From positions 1-16,942 of the forward strand of contig JABDJU010000337.1 in NCBI GenBank assembly GCA_013003325.1: a stretch of 16,942 nucleotides of DNA, in the 5' to 3' direction. The DNA is from Acidimicrobiales bacterium. Lineage in GTDB: Bacteria > Actinomycetota > Acidimicrobiia > Acidimicrobiales > SZUA-35. A program made the translations under genes and the position numbers. The notes under the pieces are model-generated. The model did not search any database and was not told the DNA's origin. It saw only the letters and a program-made list of their open reading frames with translations. Of the stretch, positions 1 through 6,323 are shown one piece after another (the first letter of the stretch is position 1; the number at the start of each line of letters is the position of its first letter).

Positions 1-56
1 CCACCACCGTGCACGAGATCAGCAAGAACATCGACCCGACCACAGCTGCTGCCTAG
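1..56 (+). CDS. C-terminal tail of an unidentified protein (partial)
   Basis: Only the last 17 codons of a gene are present, in the frame starting at base 3, reading TTVHEISKNIDPTTAAA before a TAG at 54-56. The fragment is too short to assign to a family. It is taken as coding because it runs in from the window edge and two strong hairpins follow the stop, as expected of a transcript end. It points towards the tRNA remnant at 155-190. An integrase would be a natural neighbour of such a remnant, but nothing in these residues shows that. Confidence 0.4.
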   Translation, partial: TTVHEISKNIDPTTAAA

Positions 57-93
57 CCGATCAAGCTGGCCGCGCCTAGCAGGTCCAGGGGCT

Positions 94-142
94 CGGCGGT
101 CGTGTCGCCGCCGGGCCCGCTCGGCTCTTACACCGAGCCCGG
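94..142 (+). terminator. Tandem hairpins after the partial gene, possible bidirectional terminator
   Basis: Two consecutive GC-rich stems lie 40-85 nt after the stop at 56. The first is CGGCGG (94-99) with CCGCCG (108-113). The second is GCTCGG (119-124) with CCGAGC (133-138), which can be lengthened by CCGG (111-114) with CCGG (139-142) across a four-base bulge. No U-tract follows on either strand, so this may be a Rho-assisted or structural 3' end. It could also serve leftward transcripts from the phyH side. Confidence 0.4.
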
Positions 143-154
143 AGCTCGCTCAAT

Positions 155-190
155 TGGTGGGCCGTGAGGGATTCGAACCCTCGACCCCCT
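155..190 (-). pseudogene. Detached 3' end of a tRNA gene (tRNA-Lys-like), probable attachment-site scar
   Basis: Read on the minus strand, the segment holds a perfect T-arm (GAGGG stem, TTCGAAT loop, CCCTC), the acceptor 3' strand ACGGCCC, discriminator A and an encoded CCA, preceded by a GGGGGTC run typical of the anticodon-stem/variable-loop junction. The matching acceptor 5' strand GGGCCGT does not occur in the next ~100 bases, and no D-arm or anticodon arm can be folded, so the gene is incomplete. The acceptor pairing and ACCA end resemble tRNA-Lys. Displaced tRNA 3' ends of this size are what tyrosine recombinases leave at one end of an integrated element. By polarity, the element would have lain on the higher-coordinate side. 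Whether any of it survives is unknown. Confidence 0.6.
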
Positions 191-338
191 GAGCGTCATG
201 GAGGTCCGAGCTCTTCCCTTTCGGTGGTTCGCCCCGTGCTGGAACCTCAGTAACCACCTACTCGATTCGCGTTCCCGAGATGGCACGGCTGGTCACGAGC
301 TGCTGGATCTGCTCGATGCCTTCGACGATGTCGTGGTT

Positions 339-1523
339 CTAGCGGCGGAGCCACCAGTCGGTGGAAGCGGGTGGGCCGAGTTCGGCTAGTTGGGCTTCGA
401 TGAACGCGTTTCGTTCCGATTCGCGGGGGTGGGTGAAGCCGGCACCGACCACGGTCTCGTCGGGCCCGACGACGACATATCTGCAGATGCGTTTTCCGTG
501 GTCGCTGAGGTCGGACCATACGTCGTAGGGCATGCAGCGGTGCACTCCTTCGCTCCGAAACCACGGGGCGTAGTACTCGATGTTCGGCATGGCGCGAATG
601 TGGTCGGACAGGTTCGGGGTACCACCATGCCAGGCCCGGTTATCTCGGAAGATGGCGGTGCCGGCCGGGGCGGGGCAGACAGTGCTGAGCTTCATCCAGT
701 CGGGTTCGTCGGACAGGCTTGGAATCGGTTTGGTCCAGCGTTGGGAGCCCGGAATCTGTCGGATCGGCCCGTTTTCCCAGGTGAGGTCGACCATCGGGAA
801 GTTGATAGTGACGACCGGAACCGGCATCTGAGGGGTGGTCATCGAACCGATCGGGTCGAAGGGCTCGGACCAGATGCGATCGGCGTGGAGACCCTGGTAT
901 TCGATGGCGCCCGGCAGGGCCACGTCGCCGCCGCCCCCGCCAACGATGTACGCATCGGAACCGAAAATGGCTGAGAGGATCGGAGTGGTGGCGGGCAGCT
1001 CGACCAACGCTGCCCAGGCTGGCTCGTGTAGGCGATGGCGAGACCCCGAGGTCGCACCGAATGAATAGCGGTGAGGCAGCCCACCCGCTCCTCCGCCGAT
1101 CGACCCGTCGGCATCGACGTCGAGGATCTCATCCATCACTCTGGCGGTGGCTGCCTGAATGTCGGCCAACGTTTCTTCAGACAAGGCGTCAGCGACGGCC
1201 ACGAACCCGTCCCGATAGAACAACTCCACAGCTCGCTCCACGTCGGTGGGCTGAACGAGCTCGAGACCGGGTATCCCGTTGTGAGCTTTCAGGTGAGCCC
1301 GCCGGGCTTCGACCCCCGGATCGTCGGGCGTTCGTGTCCAGCCGATGCACTCCGGATCGCCCGCGACAAGATTGCGATGTTCGGGCGTCGTCTCAATCAC
1401 CACCTCCGGCTCGGATTCACCCAGTCCGACCGACTCGTTGTTCTGTTGCCGCCGAGGTCGGTTTTGGAAACCGTTGGCCGGAACGTCGGAGAACCAACCC
1501 ACCTGACGCTGTGCAGTACCCAT
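339..1523 (-). CDS. Phytanoyl-CoA dioxygenase (PhyH) family Fe(II)/2-oxoglutarate oxygenase
   Basis: Predicted 394-aa non-haem iron oxygenase of the PhyH fold, cytoplasmic, with no signal peptide. The Fe ligands are visible: H213-x-D215 in GLHADRIW, and the distal H299 in RAWHGG, with a basic residue about 11 further on (R310) suited to binding the 2-oxoglutarate carboxylate. The NGPIRQIPGSQRW block near residues 252-264 matches the family's NGPL..PGSH stretch. The first ~85 residues are not recognisable. The start is the ATG at 1523, because GAGGG lies about 10 nt upstream. A GTG at 1541 in the same frame has no ribosome site. The gene follows serS by 27 nt on the same strand and may be read through from it. 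The substrate is unknown, since family members act on lipids, ectoine, halogenated metabolites and others. It sits between core serS and the tRNA scar, so it could be acquired. Confidence 0.85.
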   Translation of the reverse strand: MGTAQRQVGWFSDVPANGFQNRPRRQQNNESVGLGESEPEVVIETTPEHRNLVAGDPECIGWTRTPDDPGVEARRAHLKAHNGIPGLELVQPTDVERAVELFYRDGFVAVADALSEETLADIQAATARVMDEILDVDADGSIGGGAGGLPHRYSFGATSGSRHRLHEPAWAALVELPATTPILSAIFGSDAYIVGGGGGDVALPGAIEYQGLHADRIWSEPFDPIGSMTTPQMPVPVVTINFPMVDLTWENGPIRQIPGSQRWTKPIPSLSDEPDWMKLSTVCPAPAGTAIFRDNRAWHGGTPNLSDHIRAMPNIEYYAPWFRSEGVHRCMPYDVWSDLSDHGKRICRYVVVGPDETVVGAGFTHPRESERNAFIEAQLAELGPPASTDWWLRR

Positions 1524-1550
1524 CAGACGATGATCCCTCACCGGCCCGAA

Positions 1551-2825
1551 TCAATCCAGATCGCTGGACGCCTTCTCTTTCGGCTCGATGACGTCGAGTC
1601 CACAGAGCGGTCGTAGGACCGAGGGCACGGTGATCGAGCCGTCGTCGTTCTGGTGGTTCTCGAAGATGGCCAGAAGCGTGCGGCCGATCGCACACGCCGT
1701 GCCGTTCAGCGTGTGAACGAACTCCGAGCCCGATGACGTCTTGGTCCTCGTGGACATGCGGCGAGCCGAGAAGTCGGTGTAGTTGGAGCACGAGGTGACC
1801 TCGCGGTACCGCTGCTCGGATCCGAGCCACACCTCGATGTCGTACTTCTTGGCTGCGGCCGCGCCGAGGTCGCCGGCGGCGACGGTGATCACCCGGTACG
1901 GGAGCTCGAGCTCGGTGAAGATCTCTTCTTCGATAGCTCGGAGTGTTTCCAGCTCGTCCCAGCTTCGATCCGGATGGGCATAGGAGAACATCTCCACCTT
2001 GTCGAACTGATGAACCCGGAAGAGGCCCTGGGTGTCCTTGCCGTAGGTACCCGCCTCCCGGCGGAAACAGCTCGAATAGCCGGCGTAGCGGACGGGCAGG
2101 TCGTCGGCATCGAGCCGCTCGCCCCGATGAAGACCAGCGAGACCGACCTCACTGGTTCCGACCAGAAACAGTTCGTCCCGCTCCAGCTCGTAGACCTGGT
2201 TGCGATCGGTGGGGAAGAACCCGGCTTCGACCAGCATGTCTTCGCGCACCAACACCGGCACGATGACCGGCGTGAAGTCGCGTCCGATTAGCTTGTTCAT
2301 CGTCCACTGCATCAGAGCGAACTGCAGGCGAACCGCATCGCCGAGTATGTAGGCGAACCGGCTTCCGCTCATCCGGACCGCACGGTCGGTGTCGACCAAC
2401 CCCAATCGCTCGCCGATCTCGGCATGACTAAGTGGGGGAGGATCGCTCTCGGCCCCGTGGACCTTTTCGATTCTGAACCCGTCTTCGCCGCCGTCGGGCA
2501 CCGACTCGTGGGCCGGGTTCGGAACAACGAGGGCGAGCTCGTTCACCTGATTGTCGAGCTGGGTCAGCTCCTGCTCGGCGGACCCCAAGCGATCGCGGAG
2601 CGCCTTGGCCCCCTCGATCTTGGCCTCACGGTCCTCCGGGGCGGCTCTACCGATTTCCTTGTTGGCCTGGTTGGCTTCGGCTCGGAGCGACTCGGTCTCG
2701 GTGCGTTGGGTGCGAGCCGCTTCGGCCAGTTCGATCAGGTTGAACACGTGTGCCTCGTCGGCACCTTTGCGCAAGGCACCGGCGCGATAGTCAGCATCGT
2801 CGGCGAGTCGGCGGAGGTCGATCAT
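1551..2825 (-). CDS. serS: Seryl-tRNA synthetase
   Basis: Class II aminoacyl-tRNA synthetase of 424 aa, normal length for bacterial SerRS; it charges tRNA-Ser and also tRNA-Sec with serine. The N-terminal ~110 residues form the charged, helical tRNA-binding coiled-coil arm. The catalytic core follows, with class II motif 2 in SSCFRREAGTYGKDTQGLFR, the HQFDKVEMF strand after it, and motif 3 in the ENHQNDDGSITVPSVLRP region near the C terminus. The start ATG lies 9 nt after the stop of the small upstream gene and has no clear ribosome site, which suggests translational coupling. Serine charging of tRNA-Sec is the first step used by SelA and SelB, encoded about 9 kb away, but that is a metabolic link and not an operon. 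Confidence 0.97.
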   Translation of the reverse strand: MIDLRRLADDADYRAGALRKGADEAHVFNLIELAEAARTQRTETESLRAEANQANKEIGRAAPEDREAKIEGAKALRDRLGSAEQELTQLDNQVNELALVVPNPAHESVPDGGEDGFRIEKVHGAESDPPPLSHAEIGERLGLVDTDRAVRMSGSRFAYILGDAVRLQFALMQWTMNKLIGRDFTPVIVPVLVREDMLVEAGFFPTDRNQVYELERDELFLVGTSEVGLAGLHRGERLDADDLPVRYAGYSSCFRREAGTYGKDTQGLFRVHQFDKVEMFSYAHPDRSWDELETLRAIEEEIFTELELPYRVITVAAGDLGAAAAKKYDIEVWLGSEQRYREVTSCSNYTDFSARRMSTRTKTSSGSEFVHTLNGTACAIGRTLLAIFENHQNDDGSITVPSVLRPLCGLDVIEPKEKASSDLD

Positions 2826-2834
2826 CGGGCCGGC

Positions 2835-2990
2835 TCAGTAATTCGTGTCGAGCAGTTCGGAGTCGGCGTGCTCGGCCTCTGCATTGGACTTCAGAGCCCA
2901 ACCGATCACGCCCGCGGCCACAGTTGTGGACATCAGGAACCCGATCGGAAACAGCAGTAGAACGACGATGATGATGAAGGTGCCGATCAC
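2835..2990 (-). CDS. Small single-pass membrane protein, 51 aa, upstream of serS
   Basis: A 51-codon gene starting with GTG (2988-2990) and ending TGA (2835-2837). The first ~32 residues are almost entirely hydrophobic (VIGTFIIIVVLLLFPIGFLM, then an Ala/Gly/Val stretch ending in W), forming one or two tight membrane helices. A short, acidic, hydrophilic tail ends in LLDTNY. A TAGGCT box lies 7 nt upstream of the GTG, fitting a leaderless start. The gene is followed after 9 nt by serS and probably heads that operon. I do not recognise the family. The support is hydrophobic patterning, the promoter and the tight spacing. Confidence 0.6.
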   Translation of the reverse strand: MIGTFIIIVVLLLFPIGFLMSTTVAAGVIGWALKSNAEAEHADSELLDTNY

Positions 2991-2997
2991 GACAGGA

Positions 2998-3003
2998 AGC
3001 CTA
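2998..3003 (-). promoter_or_regulatory. Candidate -10 box for the small-ORF/serS/phyH operon
   Basis: TAGGCT on the minus strand matches the actinobacterial TANNNT -10 consensus and ends 7 nt before the GTG start at 2990. This is the spacing expected if transcription begins at the start codon. No good -35 hexamer is seen 16-18 nt upstream. Confidence 0.4.
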
Positions 3004-3038
3004 CATCGGCTGGGCGTTCAGGCCGTGGTGGGAACCGG

Positions 3039-4619
3039 TCAGCGATTGAGGTCGACCGGGAATCGACGGGCAAACCCGGATTGACGCCAGGCCAGCGCGG
3101 CCACCGCAGCAAAGACCGCATCGCTGCCGTTCACGCCGGGGCGATCGGCTTCATCACTGATCGAGACGGTGATCGGCGGTGTGTCGACGGCCCGGAGGAT
3201 CCCGAGGCTGCGAACGGTGAGGTCGTGGATCTGCCCATCGAGGTCGACGGTGAGAGCCTCCGAGGTGGCCCAGCTCCAACCCATGTGGGCGGCCCCGATG
3301 CAGTACGAACGGAGCACCTCGGGGGCGAGCGCGGCGCCGGCGTCGACCTCCACATGGATGCCGTCGGAACCGCCCGACACGGTTGCCGTTCCGCCCTGGG
3401 GCGACACCACCGTGATCGGGGCGTCGGGGTCGCTCAGAGCAGCACGGGCCACCGCGATCTCTGCCCAGACCGCAGCCCGTGGAGCCAGGCTCGTAGGCGG
3501 CCCGGCGAACTCGAACTCGCGAACTTCGAATTCGGGGGCGACCGAAGTGACGAGTTCGGCAACCCCGGATGTGGCGGCCACATTGATCACACCGGTTCCG
3601 TCGGCTCGAATACCGGTCGCCAGCGGAGGCCGCTTGGCGGTCCGGCGCATCACGTCCTCACGGCTGTAGAGGGCGAGGACCGGTCGTCGATGTTCATCGG
3701 CGAGGCGACGGGCGGCGTGCTCCACCTCCGCATCGCGTTTGCCACCAAAGGCCCCGCCGTTTCCCAACGCCGTCGCAGGCTCACCTCCAGGTTCGCACCA
3801 TGAGGCATCGGTTTCGAGATAGGCGGGATCGGTCCAGGTGGTTTGGAATGAGGCAACCCAGTCACCGTCGGGGATCGGGATCGGATAGGTGGGCTCAATC
3901 GTTGTTCGACGACCCTGCACCTTGCCGGCCAGGGCCCGGGCCTCCTGGAGCGTGGCGGCCACATGCCACATGTGATTCTCGTCGGGCACGGCCACCAAGC
4001 GGTCGGCCGGGGCGGTGTCGGCGGCGAATCCGCCCGCTCCGAGCGCCGATCTCGGGCTGATCTCCTGTGCGACACCACCCTCGAGCTCAATTCTCTCCGA
4101 CCGCTGCTCGCCCACGGCAACCGGGGTCTCGATCGTCTCGTTTCGAACTGCGGTGAAGGCCTCGGTGATGGTCTGCCAGCCGGTGCACCGGCAGAGGTGG
4201 GCCAGCAGCGCCTGTTTCGCCTCGACCTCAGCGTCGTCGTCGCTGACGTGCTGGGGATCCTGCATGGTCGCCTCCAGCCGGAGCACGATGGCCGGAGTAC
4301 AGAATCCGCACTGGGACCCGCCCGTCGAGCACAACGCTGCGCCCCAGAGCTCGGCTCGGTCAGGATCCAGCCCCTCGATCGTGACGACCGAGCGGCCTCG
4401 GAGCCGTCGAGCGGGTGTGACGCAGGCGACCCGAGGCTGACCGTCGATCAGCACCGTGCAGCATCCGCACTGGCCTTGGGGACTGCATCCGTCTTTCGCG
4501 CCTGTGAGTTTGAGATCGTCTCGCAACACGCCGAGCAACGAGTCGCCTCGATCGGGAACCTCGACCGTTGCACCGTTGATGTTCAGTTGGAGAAGCCGAC
4601 CCGACCCGCTGTCCGTCAC
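3039..4619 (-). CDS. Fusion of [2Fe-2S] small subunit with an abbreviated xanthine-dehydrogenase-type molybdopterin domain
   Basis: 526 aa. Residues 8-85 are a plant-type [2Fe-2S] domain (C45, C51, C54, C66). Residues 90-160 are the [2Fe-2S]-binding helical domain (C104, C107, C143, C145), as in CoxS/XdhC-type small subunits. After a linker, residues ~192-250 resemble the large-subunit hammerhead domain. Residues 286-340 carry the Gly-rich GGAFGGK block (288-294) and KRPPLATG of the molybdopterin domain. Residues ~430-515 match the family's C-terminal segment. The large-subunit part is ~360 residues instead of the usual 700-800, so much of it is missing. The catalytic-Glu motif GVKGxGE is represented by GVNGSDA (495-501), with no Glu. 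Electron transfer by the Fe-S half looks intact, but hydroxylase chemistry is doubtful. The GTG start lies 6 nt behind a TATCCT box and is divergent from the lipoprotein gene at 4642. Confidence 0.8.
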   Translation of the reverse strand: MTDSGSGRLLQLNINGATVEVPDRGDSLLGVLRDDLKLTGAKDGCSPQGQCGCCTVLIDGQPRVACVTPARRLRGRSVVTIEGLDPDRAELWGAALCSTGGSQCGFCTPAIVLRLEATMQDPQHVSDDDAEVEAKQALLAHLCRCTGWQTITEAFTAVRNETIETPVAVGEQRSERIELEGGVAQEISPRSALGAGGFAADTAPADRLVAVPDENHMWHVAATLQEARALAGKVQGRRTTIEPTYPIPIPDGDWVASFQTTWTDPAYLETDASWCEPGGEPATALGNGGAFGGKRDAEVEHAARRLADEHRRPVLALYSREDVMRRTAKRPPLATGIRADGTGVINVAATSGVAELVTSVAPEFEVREFEFAGPPTSLAPRAAVWAEIAVARAALSDPDAPITVVSPQGGTATVSGGSDGIHVEVDAGAALAPEVLRSYCIGAAHMGWSWATSEALTVDLDGQIHDLTVRSLGILRAVDTPPITVSISDEADRPGVNGSDAVFAAVAALAWRQSGFARRFPVDLNR

Positions 4620-4625
4620 TTCGAC

Positions 4626-4635
4626 AGGATACGTT
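4626..4635. promoter_or_regulatory. Overlapping divergent -10 boxes (bidirectional leaderless promoter)
   Basis: The ten bases AGGATACGTT contain TATCCT on the minus strand (4626-4631) and TACGTT on the plus strand (4630-4635), sharing the central TA. Each fits TANNNT and lies exactly 6 nt from a GTG start codon: 4619 on the minus strand and 4642 on the plus strand. Both transcripts would therefore be leaderless. The -35 regions would fall inside the opposite gene's coding sequence, and no strong TTGAC is visible. Confidence 0.5.
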
Positions 4636-4641
4636 TCTTCG

Positions 4642-5595
4642 GTGAAGTCCGACCGACGAGCAGTCAGCTCGCCGCCGCTCCATTCCCGTCGCCGATTCCT
4701 CTACCTCGCCGCCGGAACCGCCGGTCTCGGCGCCGCTGGCCTTGCCTTCGGTGGCTGCGGGTCGGAGGAGGAGAATGAGACGCCGCCGCAACTGCAGTCG
4801 CTGTTCTTCCCCTCGTTCGTGCTGGCGGCCGGTATCGAGCAACGCATCCCGTTCGGCCTGATCGATCAGGGCATCCCGATTAAGGAGTCGTCGACCGAGT
4901 TTCGTGTCACGATCCGTCGCGGTGACACGGTCATCAGCGAACAGCCGGTCGTCGCTCGGATCGTGGCCCACGATCACCCCGCCGGCGACGGAGCCGAACC
5001 GCATGAACACGCCGATCTGCTGCGGTACTTCGCGGTCAGGGCCACACTGGGCGACCCAGGGATCTACGACCTCGATCTGACCTTTGAGGGCCGCACCGCC
5101 AGCTTGCCGTTCCAAGTCTTTGATCGAGACGACGTCATCGTCCCGCTCCCCGGCGAACCACTCCCCTTCCTGAGGTTCCCGACCTTCGAGGATCCGATGG
5201 GCATGGACCCCATCTGTACCCGCTTCGGGGGGCCGTGCCCGCTACATGATCAGACGATCAACTCCGCCCTCGACACCGGCAAGCCGTTGGCCCTACTGGT
5301 CGCTACCCCGGCGTACTGCCAAACCGCCTACTGCGGCCCGGTGCTCGATGTACTGCTGGAGTTGAGGCCCGAGTTCCCCAACGTCGAGTTCCTCCACGCC
5401 GAGGTCTACCTCAACCCGAACGAGGTCGACGGAAACCTTCTCGACGAGCGACTGCAGCCATCTCCGACCGTTGAGGATCTGGCTCTGCCATTCGAACCGA
5501 CCCTGTTCCTGGTGCGTCCCGATCGAACGATCGTCGACCGCATCGACAACGTCTTCGACAACACCGAGCTTCGAGAAGGCCTTCAGAACCTGTAG
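4642..5595 (+). CDS. Tat-exported lipoprotein with C-terminal thioredoxin-like domain
   Basis: 317 aa from the GTG at 4642. The N terminus has a twin-arginine signal (SRRRFL at 15-20), a hydrophobic Ala/Gly core and a lipobox ending FGGC (C39), so the protein is probably exported folded and anchored on the outer face of the membrane. Residues ~50-160 look like an all-beta domain with a His-rich loop (H110, H112, H121, H123). Residues ~185-317 look like a thioredoxin fold: C192 and C199 flank the entry, and LLVATPAYCQTAYCGP carries C226 and C231 in the active-site position, as CX4C instead of CXXC. A PTLFLVRPDRTIV strand near the end fits the cis-Pro region. The role could be extracytoplasmic thiol or metal redox, SCO-like, but the partner is unknown. 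It is divergent from, and probably co-controlled with, the molybdo/Fe-S fusion gene. Confidence 0.75.
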   Translation: MKSDRRAVSSPPLHSRRRFLYLAAGTAGLGAAGLAFGGCGSEEENETPPQLQSLFFPSFVLAAGIEQRIPFGLIDQGIPIKESSTEFRVTIRRGDTVISEQPVVARIVAHDHPAGDGAEPHEHADLLRYFAVRATLGDPGIYDLDLTFEGRTASLPFQVFDRDDVIVPLPGEPLPFLRFPTFEDPMGMDPICTRFGGPCPLHDQTINSALDTGKPLALLVATPAYCQTAYCGPVLDVLLELRPEFPNVEFLHAEVYLNPNEVDGNLLDERLQPSPTVEDLALPFEPTLFLVRPDRTIVDRIDNVFDNTELREGLQNL

Positions 5596-5649
5596 GTAGA
5601 GGAGTCCGCTCCCACGACCACGCTGCAACGGAGACCCTTCAAGCGAAGT

Positions 5650-5697
5650 CGAGCGTGTGGTGAAGCGAGCGAAGCGAGTGAGAACACCACATGCTCG
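5650..5697. repeat. Long inverted repeat with GCGAAGCGAG-type loop, possible bidirectional terminator
   Basis: The left arm CGAGCGTGTGGTG (5650-5662) pairs with CACCACATGCTCG (5685-5697) over 13 bp with one G-T wobble. The 22-nt loop is built of short repeats (AAGCGAGCGAAGCGAGTGAG). It lies between the convergent ends of the lipoprotein gene and the A-type carrier gene. No T-tract follows. The form resembles dispersed palindromic intergenic repeats, but no second copy occurs in this window. Confidence 0.5.
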
Positions 5698-5712
5698 GCG
5701 AGCGCGGCTTAC

Positions 5713-5769
5713 CCACGCACAGGCTCAGTGGCCCACTGGGCTCAATGCCACAGGCTCAAGCCTGCGTGG
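5713..5769. repeat. Nested inverted repeat in the convergent intergenic region
   Basis: CCACGCACAGGC (5713-5724) pairs with GCCTGCGTGG (5760-5769) with a two-base bulge. Inside the loop, CAGTG and CACTG form a smaller stem around GCC, and AGGCTCA occurs twice. The whole 5596-5800 gap holds no convincing gene. It contains only this structure and the preceding inverted repeat. Confidence 0.4.
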
Positions 5770-5800
5770 CGCCTGAACGCTCCCCACCGAAGGTGGAGTG

Positions 5801-6127
5801 TTAGCTGAAGGATTGACCGCAGCCGCAGGTGCGCTGGGCGTTGGGGTTGTCGATGCTGAACCCGGTCTGCTGCAAGCCGTCCTTGTAGTCGAGGGTGGCA
5901 CCGGTGAGCAGCGACGCACTTGTGGCATCGACTACGACCCGTACGGCCTCGCCATAGGTTGCGACCTGATCGATGTCGGTATCGGTTTCGGAGTCGAAGA
6001 ACATCTCGTAGCTGAACCCGGAGCAACCGCCAGGACGCACCGCGACGCGAAGAGCCAGCGACTCGTCGTTTTCTTCCTGCAGCAGCTCTGCGACCTTCGA
6101 CGTGGCGCTGTCGGTAAGAGTGATCAC
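5801..6127 (-). CDS. A-type iron-sulfur carrier (HesB/IscA/ErpA family)
   Basis: 108-aa Fe-S carrier that receives a cluster from the assembly scaffold and hands it to apoproteins in the cytoplasm. It has the three family cysteines: C35 in RPGGCSGF, and C101 and C103 in the C-terminal CGCGQSF. Length is typical. The GTG at 6127 is chosen as start because GGAGG stands 5 nt upstream and the product then begins MITLTD, as family members do. An in-frame ATG at 6160 would add 11 unusual residues. It is divergent from mrp, another Fe-S assembly gene, with a palindromic site between them. ErpA and IscA cannot be told apart from sequence alone. Confidence 0.93.
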   Translation of the reverse strand: MITLTDSATSKVAELLQEENDESLALRVAVRPGGCSGFSYEMFFDSETDTDIDQVATYGEAVRVVVDATSASLLTGATLDYKDGLQQTGFSIDNPNAQRTCGCGQSFS

Positions 6128-6177
6128 ATCAACCTCCACAAAGGGGACTTCGGCCGCCATCGGTAGCCGACGAACTC

Positions 6178-6183
6178 ATTTTA
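6178..6183 (-). promoter_or_regulatory. Candidate -10 box for the A-type carrier gene
   Basis: TAAAAT on the minus strand, inside GAGGTAAAATG, is the most AT-rich hexamer in the region and close to the -10 consensus. It would give a leader of about 45 nt that includes the GGAGG ribosome site before the GTG at 6127. No convincing -35 is visible. Confidence 0.4.
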
Positions 6184-6239
6184 CCTCGAAGTGGACACGC
6201 TGCGCTCACCGGCCGAAGTTTCACCCACAGGGTGCCCCG

Positions 6240-6258
6240 TGTCCGGCTTGTCCGGACA
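6240..6258. promoter_or_regulatory. Perfect 7-5-7 dyad, candidate operator between Fe-S genes
   Basis: TGTCCGG (6240-6246) and CCGGACA (6252-6258) form a perfect inverted repeat around CTTGT. The right part, TGTCCGGACA (6249-6258), is itself a 10-bp palindrome. A further inverted pair, GGACACG (6193-6199) and CGTGTCC (6238-6244), overlaps it. It lies between the divergent A-type carrier and mrp starts, where a shared regulator would bind. Confidence 0.45.
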
Positions 6259-6312
6259 TACGTGTGACAACCGCTGCACACCCCGGGTGCAGCGTGGATC
6301 AACCGACGACCC

Positions 6313-6318
6313 TACGAT
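6313..6318 (+). promoter_or_regulatory. Candidate -10 box for mrp (leaderless)
   Basis: TACGAT fits TANNNT and ends 5 nt before the mrp ATG at 6324. The gene has no ribosome-binding site, which fits a leaderless transcript. Confidence 0.45.
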
Positions 6319-6323
6319 GTGAT

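Noticed and set aside
155..245. Complete tRNA gene on the minus strand
   Set aside because: No GGGCCGT acceptor strand, D-arm or anticodon stem can be placed upstream of the T-arm, so only the 3' end is present.
247..564. Arg-rich 105-codon minus-strand frame at the phyH 3' end
   Set aside because: It is out of frame with phyH and overlaps it. Arg/Pro/His-rich content is typical of shifted GC-rich coding sequence.
1071..1616. Plus-strand frame of 181 codons opposite phyH
   Set aside because: It overlaps a well-supported dioxygenase on the other strand and has no recognisable motif.
4456..4641. Upstream extension of the lipoprotein gene to an ATG at 4456
   Set aside because: It would overlap the divergent Fe-S fusion gene by about 160 nt and bury the Tat signal 60 residues inside the protein. 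The GTG at 4642 places the signal correctly.
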